64,000 bases of DNA from Photobacterium iliopiscarium (GCF_003026395.1 NZ_PYOO01000013.1:22190-86189), one strand, 5' to 3'. Numbered from the stretch's first letter, positions 1 through 9,090 are shown. Notes: generated from the letters alone by a model not told the origin. Translations and numbers: made by a program.

Positions 1-2247
1 AATATGATTGCAGCTGTTAATGGTGTATTTCAACAGCCTGATAGTCCGTTTATTTATGATCAAGATATTGAATTTTTAGCGGTTGATCATAGCCCTAACG
101 CCGCTCAACGTAGCTGGTGGTTAGAGGGTGAAGCACAACACGCATTGACGTTTTGGTTACAAGATAGCCTAGATGGTAAGCCGATAACCAAAGGTAATTA
201 TCAAGCGACAATGGCCGCTTCCACTGCGGCACAAATTCAACATATTCTGACTCAATCGCAGCAACAACAAGCGTATTTCTTAGATAAAGAACAACAGCAT
301 AGTATTGAAGCGGGAGATATAGCGGTGTTGGTGCGTACGGGTACTGAGGGGCGATTAGTCCGTGAAGCATTATCCAAACAAGGCATTGCCAGTGTTTATT
401 TATCTAACCGTGACAGTGTGTTTTCAACCCCAGAAGCGGCCGATATTCAACGTTTATTACAAGCAGTATTAACCCCTGAAGATGATCGTATATTACGCGC
501 GGCGTTAGCATCAGGGCTGTTTGCGCGCACTGCAATTGAACTTGATCAACTCAATAATGATGAGAATGAGTGGGAAATTGCAATTAATAGCTTTAAGCAA
601 TATCGCCAACAGTGGCAAAAACGTGGTGTGATGCCAATGTTGCGCAGTGTGATGGCAAAAAATCAAATTGCAGAGCGATTATTAGCCGAAGATGGCGGTG
701 AGCGTAAGTTGACTGATTTGCTGCATATTGGTGAATTATTGCAACAGGCGAGTCAAACATTAGACAGTGATTATGCACTGTTGCGCTGGTTAGCTGAACA
801 TGTTGCTGAGCCAAACGGCAATGCTGATGATCAAGTGATGCGGTTAGAATCAGAACGTAATTTGGTGCAGATCGTTACTATCCATAAATCAAAAGGCTTG
901 GAATATAATTTAGTCTTTATGCCGTTTGTGTGCAGTTACCGTGAGGTCGACAGTAAAGGTGAAGTTAAATATCACGATGAAGTGGATAACATCACGGTAC
1001 TTGATATTGCTAAACAAGCGCCCGCAATCGAAAAAGCCGATCAAGAACGATTAGCCGAAGATCTACGCTTAATTTATGTGGCATTAACCCGTGCAGTTTA
1101 TGGGTGTTATGTTGGTATGGCTCCGATTCGTAATGGCCGTAGCACCAAAGAGCCAACTGGCTTACATCGCTCAGCAATGGGACATTTAGTACAGAATGGT
1201 GAGGCGGGCGGTGTCGCTGCACTTGAATTAGCCTTAGCTAAATTGTGTGAGGCGCAAGGGGCAATCACTGTGACTGAACCGCCGCAATTAAGTGATGTGC
1301 CATGGCAACCACCGGTGGAAGTAACTGAAGCCTTGGTTAAACGACCGTTCTCTGCCTCATTAGAGCGTAATTGGTGGATGACCAGTTATTCTAATTTGGT
1401 TAAGCAAGGTCATCAAACGGCTCATGATAGCAGTCTAGATTTACCCGGGTTTGATATTGATTCGGTGCAAAATGTGACAGAAGACATCGATGATAATGAG
1501 TTGGAATTAGAGCCACAATACTCGATTTATACTTTTCCTCGTGGTGCGCGTCCCGGTACCTTTTTGCATACCGTGTTTGAAGAAATTGATTTTACCGCTG
1601 CGGTTGATTGCCCTGAAACGGTCGCGAAATTAACGGAATTATTGCAATTAGAAAATTATGAATTAGCGTGGTTACCTGTGTTGCAGCAGCTAATTCAGGA
1701 TGTATTAACTTGTGCGCTTGATGGCGATGCATTGCGGTTGGCGGATAAAACAGCGTCGCAACGATTAACGGAAATGGAATTTTTATTGCCGATTGAGATC
1801 CTACAAGCAGTGGCACTCAACAAGGTGATCGCAAAACATGATCCGTTGTCAGCTAAAGCGGGTGAGTTAGGCTTTGCAACCGTGAGTGGAATGCTAAAAG
1901 GTTTTATCGATTTAGTGTTTGAGCATCAAGGTAAATATTACGTTTTAGACTGGAAATCAAATTATTTAGGTGATGATCCACAAGTGTATCGAGGTGAGCA
2001 ATTGAAAACCGCGATGCGTGAACACCGTTATGATTTGCAATATCAAATCTATGCTCTGGCATTACAACGTTTTCTGCGCAGTCGTATTCCTAATTACAGC
2101 TATGAGACCCATTTTGGTGGGGTGTATTACTTGTTTTTACGCGGTATTCAGGCGGGGAGTGACAGTGGTATTTTTTATGCGCGCCCAAGTGAACAATTAC
2201 TTGATGATTTGGATTTACTCATGAAAGGAGTGCTATCACATGCTTAA
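1..2247 (+). CDS. recB: RecBCD exonuclease V beta subunit, 3' part of gene
   Basis: This is the C-terminal ~748 residues of RecB; the gene enters the window already open, so the N-terminal Walker A part is missing. RecB is the 3'-5' helicase and sole nuclease of RecBCD, which processes double-strand breaks and loads RecA at Chi. Visible are UvrD-type helicase motif V (TIHKSKGLEYN, about residue 292), motif VI (LIYVALTRA, about 357), and the C-terminal nuclease domain with GFIDLVFE (about 634), the catalytic DWKSN (about 650) and the QYQIYALAL helix (about 681). The stop overlaps the start of recD by 8 nt, which is the usual recB-recD translational coupling. The first ATG, at position 4, is internal and not a real start. 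Confidence 0.97.
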   Translation, partial: NMIAAVNGVFQQPDSPFIYDQDIEFLAVDHSPNAAQRSWWLEGEAQHALTFWLQDSLDGKPITKGNYQATMAASTAAQIQHILTQSQQQQAYFLDKEQQHSIEAGDIAVLVRTGTEGRLVREALSKQGIASVYLSNRDSVFSTPEAADIQRLLQAVLTPEDDRILRAALASGLFARTAIELDQLNNDENEWEIAINSFKQYRQQWQKRGVMPMLRSVMAKNQIAERLLAEDGGERKLTDLLHIGELLQQASQTLDSDYALLRWLAEHVAEPNGNADDQVMRLESERNLVQIVTIHKSKGLEYNLVFMPFVCSYREVDSKGEVKYHDEVDNITVLDIAKQAPAIEKADQERLAEDLRLIYVALTRAVYGCYVGMAPIRNGRSTKEPTGLHRSAMGHLVQNGEAGGVAALELALAKLCEAQGAITVTEPPQLSDVPWQPPVEVTEALVKRPFSASLERNWWMTSYSNLVKQGHQTAHDSSLDLPGFDIDSVQNVTEDIDDNELELEPQYSIYTFPRGARPGTFLHTVFEEIDFTAAVDCPETVAKLTELLQLENYELAWLPVLQQLIQDVLTCALDGDALRLADKTASQRLTEMEFLLPIEILQAVALNKVIAKHDPLSAKAGELGFATVSGMLKGFIDLVFEHQGKYYVLDWKSNYLGDDPQVYRGEQLKTAMREHRYDLQYQIYALALQRFLRSRIPNYSYETHFGGVYYLFLRGIQAGSDSGIFYARPSEQLLDDLDLLMKGVLSHA

Positions 2248-4306
2248 GCGTTTACAAACACTGACTAAACAAGGTGGCTTACGTCAGCTTGATTATCAGT
2301 TTGCTAAATTTGTGGCACTACACAGTCCGCAATCGCAACAGGATTTGGCAGCACTAATGGCTGCATTAGTGAGTTATGAATTAGGCAAAGGCCATGTTTG
2401 TATTCAATTAGATCAATTGCGCGTGCAGCACTTATTTGGTTTATCAAGCCGATTATCGGTAGCGTTAGTTGATGGCTTACCTGAATTAAACCTATGGGCA
2501 CCATTATTATCACAATTTGATGTGGTAGCTAATGTTCAATCACAAGGCTTACAAGCGAGTCCTTTGGTGTTTGATCATGGTCGTTTATACCTCAATCGTT
2601 ATTGGCAATTTGAACAAACGGTTGCAAAGCGGATTGTAGATATGGCGACTAATTACGGCCAAGTCACCCAGTGGCAAGACCAACAATTGAGTTTGATGCA
2701 TCAAGCGTTGAATGATTTGTTTCAGCCAAGCTATGGGCATTTATACCATGCGTTGCAAGGTGCGACTGACGCTAAACAACGCCAGAAAATAACCTGTGAT
2801 TATTTGAATATTGTTACACCACAGCAGCTTGATTGGATGGCGATTGATAGCGTATTACAACAAGCGCAGCAAATAACAGATTTACAACCATTAGATAGTT
2901 TGGTGCCAACGACGAGCTGCTTAAATTGGCAAAAAGTAGCCGCAGCAATGGCACTAACACGTCAGTTTGCAGTGATCTCGGGCGGGCCGGGTACAGGTAA
3001 AACTACTACTGTAGCTAAATTATTGGCAGCGTTGGTGATGCAAGCTAATGGTGAACATAAACCGAATATTATGCTGGTGGCACCGACCGGTAAGGCGGCG
3101 GCGCGTTTAACTGAATCTATTGGTACTGCTATCAAATCATTAGCCGTACCGCAGGCGATTAAAGATTTAATTCCGACGCAATCAAGTACATTACACCGTT
3201 TATTGGGTTCGATTCCAAATCGGGTTGAGTTTAGGCATCATAAAGATAATCCGTTGCACCTAGATGTGCTGGTGGTTGATGAAGCCTCAATGGTCGATTT
3301 GCCGATGATGGCGCGATTATTAGACGCAATGCCACAAGGGGCTAAATTGATTTTATTGGGTGACCGAGATCAATTAGCCTCCGTTGAAGCGGGGGCGGTG
3401 TTAGGTGATATCTGTTCCTTTGCAACTCAAGGTTACAGCGCTCAGCAAGGGCAGTTATTAAGTCAGTTGACTGGGTTTGATTTACATTCAAATAATATCG
3501 GTTTAAGTGTGGTGACTGACTGTTTATGCATGCTACAAAAGAGTTACCGTTTCCATGCATTATCGGGTATTGGACAATTAGCTAAAGCGATTAATCTAGG
3601 TAAACCTGCACAGGTAAATAAGGTCTTTCAGCAAGGATTTAAAGATATTCATCATTCCCCTTTAGGCGTTGAAACTTATGTCTCGATGATTAATCAAGTG
3701 GTGACGTTTTATCTTGATTATTTAGATGCGATAAAAATCGATAAAACGCCGGCTGAGGTATTAAAAGCCTTTGCGAATGTCAGATTATTATGTGCCTTAC
3801 GTGAAGGGGATTTTGGGGTTGTTGGCTTAAACCAACGGATTGAAAAAGAATTGACTCATCGTGGTCGCATTTCACCCAATGATGAAACCTGGTATGTCGG
3901 ACGTCCGATTATGATCACGCGTAATGATCACGCATTAGGGTTATTTAACGGTGATATTGGTATGACGATGTTAGAACCTGAGGGTGATTCTGATGGTGGT
4001 CGGCGTCGATTACGGGTGTATTTTGAAATGCCAGATGGCACTGTTCGCGGAATTTTACCGAGTCGTATTCCTGAGCATGAAGTAGTGTATGCGATGACGA
4101 TCCATAAATCACAAGGTTCGGAATTTGCGGATACAGTCATGGTATTACCTGCGGAATACACACCAATACTAACCCGTGAATTAATTTATACTGGTATTAC
4201 GCGTGCTAAGTCGCGGCTGTACTTGTATGCACCGATGGACATTATTACTAAAACTGTGCAAGTTCGAACTGAACGCGCCAGCGGGTTAGCACAACTATTA
4301 GTGTAA
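2240..4306 (+). CDS. recD: RecBCD exonuclease V alpha subunit
   Basis: RecD is the 5'-3' SF1B helicase motor of RecBCD and regulates its nuclease. The 688-residue protein is somewhat longer than E. coli RecD (about 608). Seen: Walker A GGPGTGKTTT at about residue 247, Walker B VVDEASMVD at about 347, GDRDQLASVEAG at about 374, and the C-terminal motifs TIHKSQGSE (about 620) and YTGITRAKSRLY (about 650). The ATG lies inside the end of recB, with an AAAGGAG Shine-Dalgarno at about 2223-2229. The two genes are co-transcribed and followed by a strong hairpin. Confidence 0.97.
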   Translation: MLKRLQTLTKQGGLRQLDYQFAKFVALHSPQSQQDLAALMAALVSYELGKGHVCIQLDQLRVQHLFGLSSRLSVALVDGLPELNLWAPLLSQFDVVANVQSQGLQASPLVFDHGRLYLNRYWQFEQTVAKRIVDMATNYGQVTQWQDQQLSLMHQALNDLFQPSYGHLYHALQGATDAKQRQKITCDYLNIVTPQQLDWMAIDSVLQQAQQITDLQPLDSLVPTTSCLNWQKVAAAMALTRQFAVISGGPGTGKTTTVAKLLAALVMQANGEHKPNIMLVAPTGKAAARLTESIGTAIKSLAVPQAIKDLIPTQSSTLHRLLGSIPNRVEFRHHKDNPLHLDVLVVDEASMVDLPMMARLLDAMPQGAKLILLGDRDQLASVEAGAVLGDICSFATQGYSAQQGQLLSQLTGFDLHSNNIGLSVVTDCLCMLQKSYRFHALSGIGQLAKAINLGKPAQVNKVFQQGFKDIHHSPLGVETYVSMINQVVTFYLDYLDAIKIDKTPAEVLKAFANVRLLCALREGDFGVVGLNQRIEKELTHRGRISPNDETWYVGRPIMITRNDHALGLFNGDIGMTMLEPEGDSDGGRRRLRVYFEMPDGTVRGILPSRIPEHEVVYAMTIHKSQGSEFADTVMVLPAEYTPILTRELIYTGITRAKSRLYLYAPMDIITKTVQVRTERASGLAQLLV

Positions 4307-4330
4307 TGTTATTGGTTATCTTTGAGTGAA

Positions 4331-4356
4331 CAATGCCAGCATCAGTGCTGGCATTG
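4331..4356. terminator. Hairpin between convergent recD and dsbB-like gene
   Basis: An 11-bp perfect stem (CAATGCCAGCA / TGCTGGCATTG) with a 4-nt loop lies 25 nt after the recD stop and 13 nt before the end of the oppositely oriented dsbB-like gene. Downstream sequence on the plus strand is T-rich (TTATTTTTTG). It probably serves recD, and possibly both genes. Confidence 0.7.
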
Positions 4357-4369
4357 TGTTATTTAAATA

Positions 4370-4921
4370 TTATTTTTTGAATTGATCAAGTAACCAATAG
4401 CTATGAGGATCCGCCGGAGTAACATGAGGCCCTGTCATAATGAAGGTTGATACAATATTAATAATTACAACGGCAACGGCAAGATAACAGACTAATTTAC
4501 CCATACTTTTGACATGGTAATTACTGGGATTTTTTTCAGGACGCCAAAGGCATAGTAAGGCTGCGACTCCAATGATTGTCATCATGAAAATAACAAAAGC
4601 CCACGTATAATAATGCATTCCTAATAAGGGACTACCATAACCGAGATCATTGGGTAATAGGTGCAATGAAACTTGGCGTAATGCCGCGGCTGCACCAAAT
4701 AATGCGCCAAATAAAATAATACCGTAATGCGGTTGCTGAGGACCAAAAAGAATATTTAGCATAAAGCCAAACATGACCATCATGAATCCTACGCGTTGTA
4801 GTAAGCATAAAGGGCAAGGTAATTCATGAAAAACTAATTGAATAACTGATCCCGTCGCAAGTATTGCAGTGATCCCGAGTAAACCTAAAATATTGAGTCG
4901 ATTAATAAGTTGATTGTTCAT
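4370..4921 (-). CDS. DsbB-like disulfide formation membrane protein, copy A
   Basis: An integral membrane protein of 183 aa in the DsbB family, with a redox CPLC motif at Cys36/Cys39 (ELPCPLCLLQR). DsbB proteins reoxidise a periplasmic DsbA-type thioredoxin and pass electrons to quinone. Start ATG at 4921 was chosen by alignment with copy B (both begin MNN, and CPLC is at the same residue); a longer frame to 4987 would overlap the upstream small gene. About four to five hydrophobic segments are visible. Unlike copy B, residues 163 and 168 are Thr instead of Cys, so the C-terminal cysteine pair is gone. The loop that carries the second redox pair in E. coli DsbB has no Cys in either copy. The partner and substrate are unknown. 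Confidence 0.85.
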   Translation of the reverse strand: MNNQLINRLNILGLLGITAILATGSVIQLVFHELPCPLCLLQRVGFMMVMFGFMLNILFGPQQPHYGIILFGALFGAAAALRQVSLHLLPNDLGYGSPLLGMHYYTWAFVIFMMTIIGVAALLCLWRPEKNPSNYHVKSMGKLVCYLAVAVVIINIVSTFIMTGPHVTPADPHSYWLLDQFKK

Positions 4922-4928
4922 AACGTAC

Positions 4929-5087
4929 TTAAATTGAAATTGGAAGGGTATATACAATGTGATGTTTAAGCAGAATAGATGCTGCAATGAATGTTAAGAC
5001 AAACATGGCATAACTCAGTTTCTTTTTGCCTTTAAGTGCAGTTAGCATTGTTATTAATATGAGACAGAAAACAAAAATACATAGCAT
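4929..5087 (-). CDS. Small membrane protein paired with dsbB-like copy A
   Basis: A 52-aa frame beginning MLCIFVFCLILI and ending HHIVYTLPISI. It has an N-terminal hydrophobic segment, a basic KGKKK turn, a second hydrophobic segment and a His-His near the end. It stops 7 nt before the ATG of the dsbB-like gene on the same strand. The size, two-segment layout and C-terminal HH match the small protein before copy B, and the architecture resembles the DUF5993 family that I recall accompanying such DsbB proteins. That family assignment is from memory and needs a profile search. The Shine-Dalgarno is weak (AAGG about 13 nt upstream). Confidence 0.7.
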   Translation of the reverse strand: MLCIFVFCLILITMLTALKGKKKLSYAMFVLTFIAASILLKHHIVYTLPISI

Positions 5088-5187
5088 GAATAACAATAGA
5101 CCTTTTTTGAATAACGATACAATTTATACAGTATACCTTATGCGTATTTGTTGATGATAGCGTTAAATTGACAGTAAAAAAACAATA

Positions 5188-5223
5188 AAAAACGCCAGCA
5201 TATTAAAGATAAGCTGGCGTTTG
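5188..5223 (-). terminator. Terminator after dsbB-like copy B
   Basis: AAACGCCAGC and GCTGGCGTTT form a 10-bp stem, and the minus strand runs into a T-rich stretch (GTTTTTTATTGTTTTTTT). It separates the two small-protein/dsbB cassettes, so copy A either has its own promoter or is reached by readthrough. Confidence 0.8.
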
Positions 5224-5239
5224 TCATCGTGTTTTTATA

Positions 5240-5779
5240 TTAATTAAATAACCAATAGGTTATTGGATTATCTGGACACTGATAAGGACCACATTCAATG
5301 AATGTCGATACTACGTTAACCACTACGGCAAAAATAGCCAGTAAGCATACAAACTTACCAAACTTATTCATTTTATAATCGTTATTATTACAGTCTTTAT
5401 TCCATAGTAGTTGCAATACAGCAATACCTACGATAGTGAGACTAAAGATAATAAATGCCCAAGTATAATAATGGATCCCAAATATCGGACTGCCAAATCC
5501 CGGCGTACCTGGAATGACGTGTAATGACACTTGGCGTAATGCGGTCGCGGCACCAAAGAGTGCACCGATGATTAATACGCCATAGTGACGTTGTTGTGGA
5601 CCATAAATGACGTTGAGCATAAAACCAAACATCACGAGCATGAAGCCTAAGCGCTGTAATAAACAGAGGGGACACGGTAATTCATTGAGTACAACTTGAA
5701 GTACTGATGCCATTAATAGAACGAAGGTGATCCCTAATAGACCAAGTGTATTAAGTAGTACAACATTTTTATTATTCAT
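5240..5779 (-). CDS. DsbB-like disulfide formation membrane protein, copy B
   Basis: A 179-aa membrane protein of the DsbB family with the CPLC redox motif at Cys36/Cys39. It is a clear paralogue of the neighbouring copy A (shared CPLCLLQR, MLN, GPQQ, YTWAF and NVVSTFI-type segments, no gaps up to the tail). It keeps a second cysteine pair, Cys163 and Cys168 (ECGPYQCPDNP), near the C-terminus, which could be the second redox pair. GGGGGAT lies just before the ATG. A 51-aa small membrane protein gene sits 9 nt upstream in the same operon. Quinone reduction is inferred from the family; no DsbA partner is encoded nearby. Confidence 0.87.
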   Translation of the reverse strand: MNNKNVVLLNTLGLLGITFVLLMASVLQVVLNELPCPLCLLQRLGFMLVMFGFMLNVIYGPQQRHYGVLIIGALFGAATALRQVSLHVIPGTPGFGSPIFGIHYYTWAFIIFSLTIVGIAVLQLLWNKDCNNNDYKMNKFGKFVCLLAIFAVVVNVVSTFIECGPYQCPDNPITYWLFN

Positions 5780-5788
5780 GCATCCCCC

Positions 5789-5944
5789 TTAGAGTAAAAT
5801 TGATAAGGGATCTGTTGCATGGTGATGGAACCAATACAGTCCCAAAACAACAGTGATAGCAAAAATAATATAACTGGCACCTTTTATTCCAGTAAACGCG
5901 CAGAGCATTGCAACGAATACAAGTAGAAATAATAAACTCATCAT
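5789..5944 (-). CDS. Small membrane protein paired with dsbB-like copy B (DUF5993-like)
   Basis: A 51-aa frame beginning MMSLLFLLVFVAML and ending WFHHHATDPLSILL. It has two hydrophobic segments separated by a GIKGAS turn, then a His-rich C-terminal motif HHHATDPL. It ends 9 nt before the dsbB-like ATG, so the pair is probably one operon. The layout matches what I remember of the DUF5993 family, small proteins found beside DsbB homologues. Function is unknown; it may be a small subunit or chaperone of the membrane oxidoreductase (inference). An in-frame ATG at 5941 is an equally good start. Confidence 0.75.
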   Translation of the reverse strand: MMSLLFLLVFVAMLCAFTGIKGASYIIFAITVVLGLYWFHHHATDPLSILL

Positions 5945-6070
5945 AAGTGATTATTTAACCTTTCTTTTGTATGTATAGTAGTTATTGTTGTTACATTAAA
6001 GTGACTAACTTTAAAGCTATCATACATTACTGAATGGTGAATTAACATTTTGTTACAAGTTTAGTGGTTA

Positions 6071-7399
6071 TTAGATTATATTTGTTATAAGTATTTTGGA
6101 ACGACGTTGATAGTTATAGAGATCTTTTTTTATCATTGGTAATTGTTCGATATCACATTCATAAAATCCCTGCTCACGAAACCAATGCACACTACGGGTG
6201 GTGAGGACGAAGATTTTATTAAGACCTGTATCTCGAGCTTGTTGACATAACTTGTTGAGTAACAATACTCCGCGATCACCGTCTCTAAAATCAGGATGAA
6301 TCGCAACACATGCCATTTCTGCCATTTTTTCATCAGGATAAGGGTAAAGAGCGGCACAACCAATAATAAGATTATCAAGTTCAATGACGGTAAAAAGGGT
6401 AATTTCACGTTCTAGTTGTTCACGAGAACGGCGAACTAAAATACCTTCTGCTTCTAACGGTTGAATCAAATCTAAAATACCACCAATATCATTAATATCA
6501 GCGCGACGTATTTTCTCTGCGTTTGACATTACAATCTGAGTGCCAATTCCATCGAGCGAAAACAGTTCTTGAATCAGTGCGCCATCTTGTTTATAGCTCA
6601 ATAAATGGCTGCGAGGTACGCCAGCATGGCAAGCGGTAATCGCGCCGCGAAGAAAACGGCCAGTCCCACTTTGTTGCTCGTCATTATCGATCAGCTGTCG
6701 CAATACCTGTTCTGCGTCATGGGGTAATAACTCTGAAATAATGTCATTATTACTATCAATAACCCCCTGTTCTGAACAAAAGCCAATTAATTTATCAGCC
6801 CGTAATCGAATCGCGACCTGAGTGGCAATTTCTTCTGAGGTAAGATTAAAACATTCACCAGTGACAGAGCTGGCAATAGGGCCGAGTAATACAATTGATC
6901 CTTGTTCTAATTGGCTGGTGATGGCGCTGTTATTGATACGGCGAATTTTACCGCTATGACAAAAATCAATCCCATCATCGATGCCTAATGGTTGTGCAAT
7001 AATAAAGTTACCGCTAATGACGTTAATTTGTGAACCCGCCATCGGGGTGTTATTAAGCCCCATTGAAAAGCGAGCAGTGATATCCAGTTGGAGTTGCCCT
7101 GCGGCTTGTTTAGCTATTTCGAGGCTATGTGCATCGGTGATTCTGATGCCTTTGTGGTAGGGACTATTATAATGCTGCTGTTCTAAGAGGGTGGTTATTT
7201 GAGGTCGAGCGCCGTACACCATCACAATATGAATACCTAAACTGTGCAGTAAAGCGATATCATTAACAATATTGGCAAAATTAGGGTCAGCAATGGCTTC
7301 ACCCCCAACCATGATCACCATGGTTTTACCTACATGGGCATTTAAATAAGGGGCTGATTGACGGAATCCTTTTACCAAGGGGGTTTTACGTGTATTCAC
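6071..7399 (-). CDS. argA: Amino-acid N-acetyltransferase (N-acetylglutamate synthase)
   Basis: The first step of arginine synthesis: acetyl-CoA plus glutamate gives N-acetylglutamate in the cytoplasm. The 442-aa protein has the E. coli ArgA layout: an N-terminal amino-acid-kinase-like regulatory domain ([30 protein letters not shown]), then a GNAT domain from about residue 295 ([45 protein letters not shown]). Translation starts at GTG 7399, giving [12 protein letters not shown], which aligns with the E. coli N-terminus. The gene is transcribed alone. A candidate ARG box lies about 110 nt upstream. Confidence 0.96.
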   Translation of the reverse strand: MNTRKTPLVKGFRQSAPYLNAHVGKTMVIMVGGEAIADPNFANIVNDIALLHSLGIHIVMVYGARPQITTLLEQQHYNSPYHKGIRITDAHSLEIAKQAAGQLQLDITARFSMGLNNTPMAGSQINVISGNFIIAQPLGIDDGIDFCHSGKIRRINNSAITSQLEQGSIVLLGPIASSVTGECFNLTSEEIATQVAIRLRADKLIGFCSEQGVIDSNNDIISELLPHDAEQVLRQLIDNDEQQSGTGRFLRGAITACHAGVPRSHLLSYKQDGALIQELFSLDGIGTQIVMSNAEKIRRADINDIGGILDLIQPLEAEGILVRRSREQLEREITLFTVIELDNLIIGCAALYPYPDEKMAEMACVAIHPDFRDGDRGVLLLNKLCQQARDTGLNKIFVLTTRSVHWFREQGFYECDIEQLPMIKKDLYNYQRRSKILITNII

Positions 7400-7896
7400 A
7401 AGCGATATCCATATCTATGTTTAATTTATAACCAATAAATTAAAGCAATTACTTCGTTTGTGCAGCATTTAAATGTGATTTGAGTCAAATTAGTAATAAT
7501 CACTATAGTTGATTAAATATTCATATTGGTCGTTATTAATATTGAGTATTAATGATGAATACAGTTGGTTCTTAATCTGAGAATTCGATACTAATAACTA
7601 TCATTGAGGTATACTTATCTTTATGAATAAAATGCACTTTTAAGATAATTAGATTTATCTTAAAGTGTGTTTTTTAGCGATAGGCGTATATTTTATTCTT
7701 TTAATGGAACTTTAATTGGTCTCTATTAGTCTTAAGCATTTCGATCTTGTTATGTCATTTATTTGTAGATTCTGTGAAATAATTACTTATTTGTAGATGG
7801 TGTTTGTTAGTATTGGCATCGGTTTACTGCTGTAACAAAAGTAAACGAGTAATCATCTTTTTACCTTTTTATAAAACTTTTATAGGCTTATCTATC
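7400..7896. other. Divergent intergenic region argA-mltA with unexplained hairpin
   Basis: About 500 nt of AT-rich sequence between divergent genes. Apart from the candidate ARG box it holds one prominent inverted repeat: left arm CACTTTTAAGATAA (7635-7648) and right arm TTATCTTAAAGTG (7655-7667), with one bulged T, followed on the plus strand by TGTTTTTT (7668-7675). A TATACT box is at 7610-7615. It looks like an intrinsic terminator, but no gene precedes it on the plus strand. It could end a short RNA or act as an attenuator in the mltA leader. No frame long enough to support a protein is evident. Confidence 0.5.
7508..7525 (-). promoter_or_regulatory. Candidate ArgR box upstream of argA
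   Basis: On the minus strand TGAATATTTAATCA matches the ARG box core TGAAT-N4-ATTCA at all but one of the ten specified positions. It lies 109 nt upstream of the argA start codon. A second box at the usual 3-bp spacing is not convincing. The region is very AT-rich, so a chance match is possible. Confidence 0.4.
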
Positions 7897-9030
7897 GTGT
7901 TACGTAAAGCAACAGTTGCAATTATTCTTTTTAGCTTGGTAGGGTGTTCATCCCCAGAGAGTACGACAACGGAAAAACCGAGCTTAGCGACAGCTGGTAA
8001 TCCGTTAGCACACCAATATTTAGGTCAGCATTTTAATCATGTGCTAAATAAAGTGTCACACGTTGAATCAAATAAGCCTCATGATTACAGTACATTTGCC
8101 CCACAAGCAAAAATGGTTACCTCGCGTTCATCGTCAATGGCGCGTAAATTTGAACCCTTGTATAACCAAGTAGAAAATTGGGCTAAGCACAGTGGTAATC
8201 CAAGTACGTTAGCTAAATACGGTATCCAAGCGGCACAAATGGGGGGTGCTAATGGTGAAGGTAACGTGATGTTTACGGGTTATTACTCTCCAGTGATTGA
8301 ATTACGTCATAAACCAATGGGTGCCTATCGTTACCCGATTTATGCAATGCCAACCTGTAAAGGTCGTTGTCCTTCACGCGAGCAAATCTATGATGGTGCG
8401 TTAGCGGGTAAAGGGTTAGTGCTGGGTTACAGTAAATCGATGCTTGATGTGTTTATGATGGAAGTACAAGGCAGTGGTTTTGTTCATTTTGAAGATAATA
8501 ACCAGCTGCAATATTTTGGTTATGCCGGTAAAAATGGCCATCGTTATGTCAGTATTGGCCGCGTGTTAATTGATCGTGGTGAAGTGCCTAAATCAAAGAT
8601 GTCACTGCAAGCGATTCAAAATTGGGTAGCTAATCATAGTGAAAGTGAAGTACGTGAATTATTAGAGCAAAATCCATCATTTGTATTTTTCTCACCACGT
8701 AAAACATTAGATGTGAAAGGCAGTGCTGGTATTCCATTATTAGCCAATGCAGCGGTTGCCGCTGATCGTAAATATATTCCAATGGGATCGGTATTATTAG
8801 CAGAAGTACCACAGTTAGATGCGAAAGGTAACTGGACCGGTAAACATGTACTTCGATTATTATTAGCATTAGATACAGGTGGTGCGGTGAAGCGTAATCA
8901 TCTTGATTTATACCATGGTAAAGGTAAGCAAGCGGGTACTGATGCTGGCCGTTATAAGCATTTTGGCCGCGTATGGCGTTTAGGTCTTAAAGGTACAGCA
9001 ACTCAAGATCCATGGTTAATGCCACGATAA
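7897..9030 (+). CDS. mltA: Membrane-bound lytic murein transglycosylase A
   Basis: An outer-membrane lipoprotein that cleaves peptidoglycan glycan strands to leave 1,6-anhydro-muropeptides. The GTG at 7897 was chosen because it gives a compact lipoprotein signal (LRKATVAIILFSLVGCSS, lipobox ending at Cys) and a 377-aa protein close to E. coli MltA (365). The frame is open to an ATG at 7804, but that adds a 31-residue N-terminus untypical of the family. Seen: VMFTGYYSPVIE, VQGSGFVHF, and the C-terminal double-psi barrel catalytic region LALDTGGAVKRNHLDLYHG, whose Asp is the expected catalytic residue. Confidence 0.93.
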   Translation: MLRKATVAIILFSLVGCSSPESTTTEKPSLATAGNPLAHQYLGQHFNHVLNKVSHVESNKPHDYSTFAPQAKMVTSRSSSMARKFEPLYNQVENWAKHSGNPSTLAKYGIQAAQMGGANGEGNVMFTGYYSPVIELRHKPMGAYRYPIYAMPTCKGRCPSREQIYDGALAGKGLVLGYSKSMLDVFMMEVQGSGFVHFEDNNQLQYFGYAGKNGHRYVSIGRVLIDRGEVPKSKMSLQAIQNWVANHSESEVRELLEQNPSFVFFSPRKTLDVKGSAGIPLLANAAVAADRKYIPMGSVLLAEVPQLDAKGNWTGKHVLRLLLALDTGGAVKRNHLDLYHGKGKQAGTDAGRYKHFGRVWRLGLKGTATQDPWLMPR

Positions 9031-9090
9031 TAGTGATGATTGAGGCATTCACAACGGTGATCTCCTTGGTCTGACTAGACAATTGTTTTG

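Noticed and set aside
4922..4987. Longer start for the dsbB-like copy A
   Set aside because: Overlaps the small upstream gene; copy B and the shared MNN start place the true start at 4921.
7804..7896. N-terminal extension of MltA from ATG 7804
   Set aside because: Would bury the lipoprotein signal 31 residues inside the protein; GTG 7897 gives the expected signal peptide and length.
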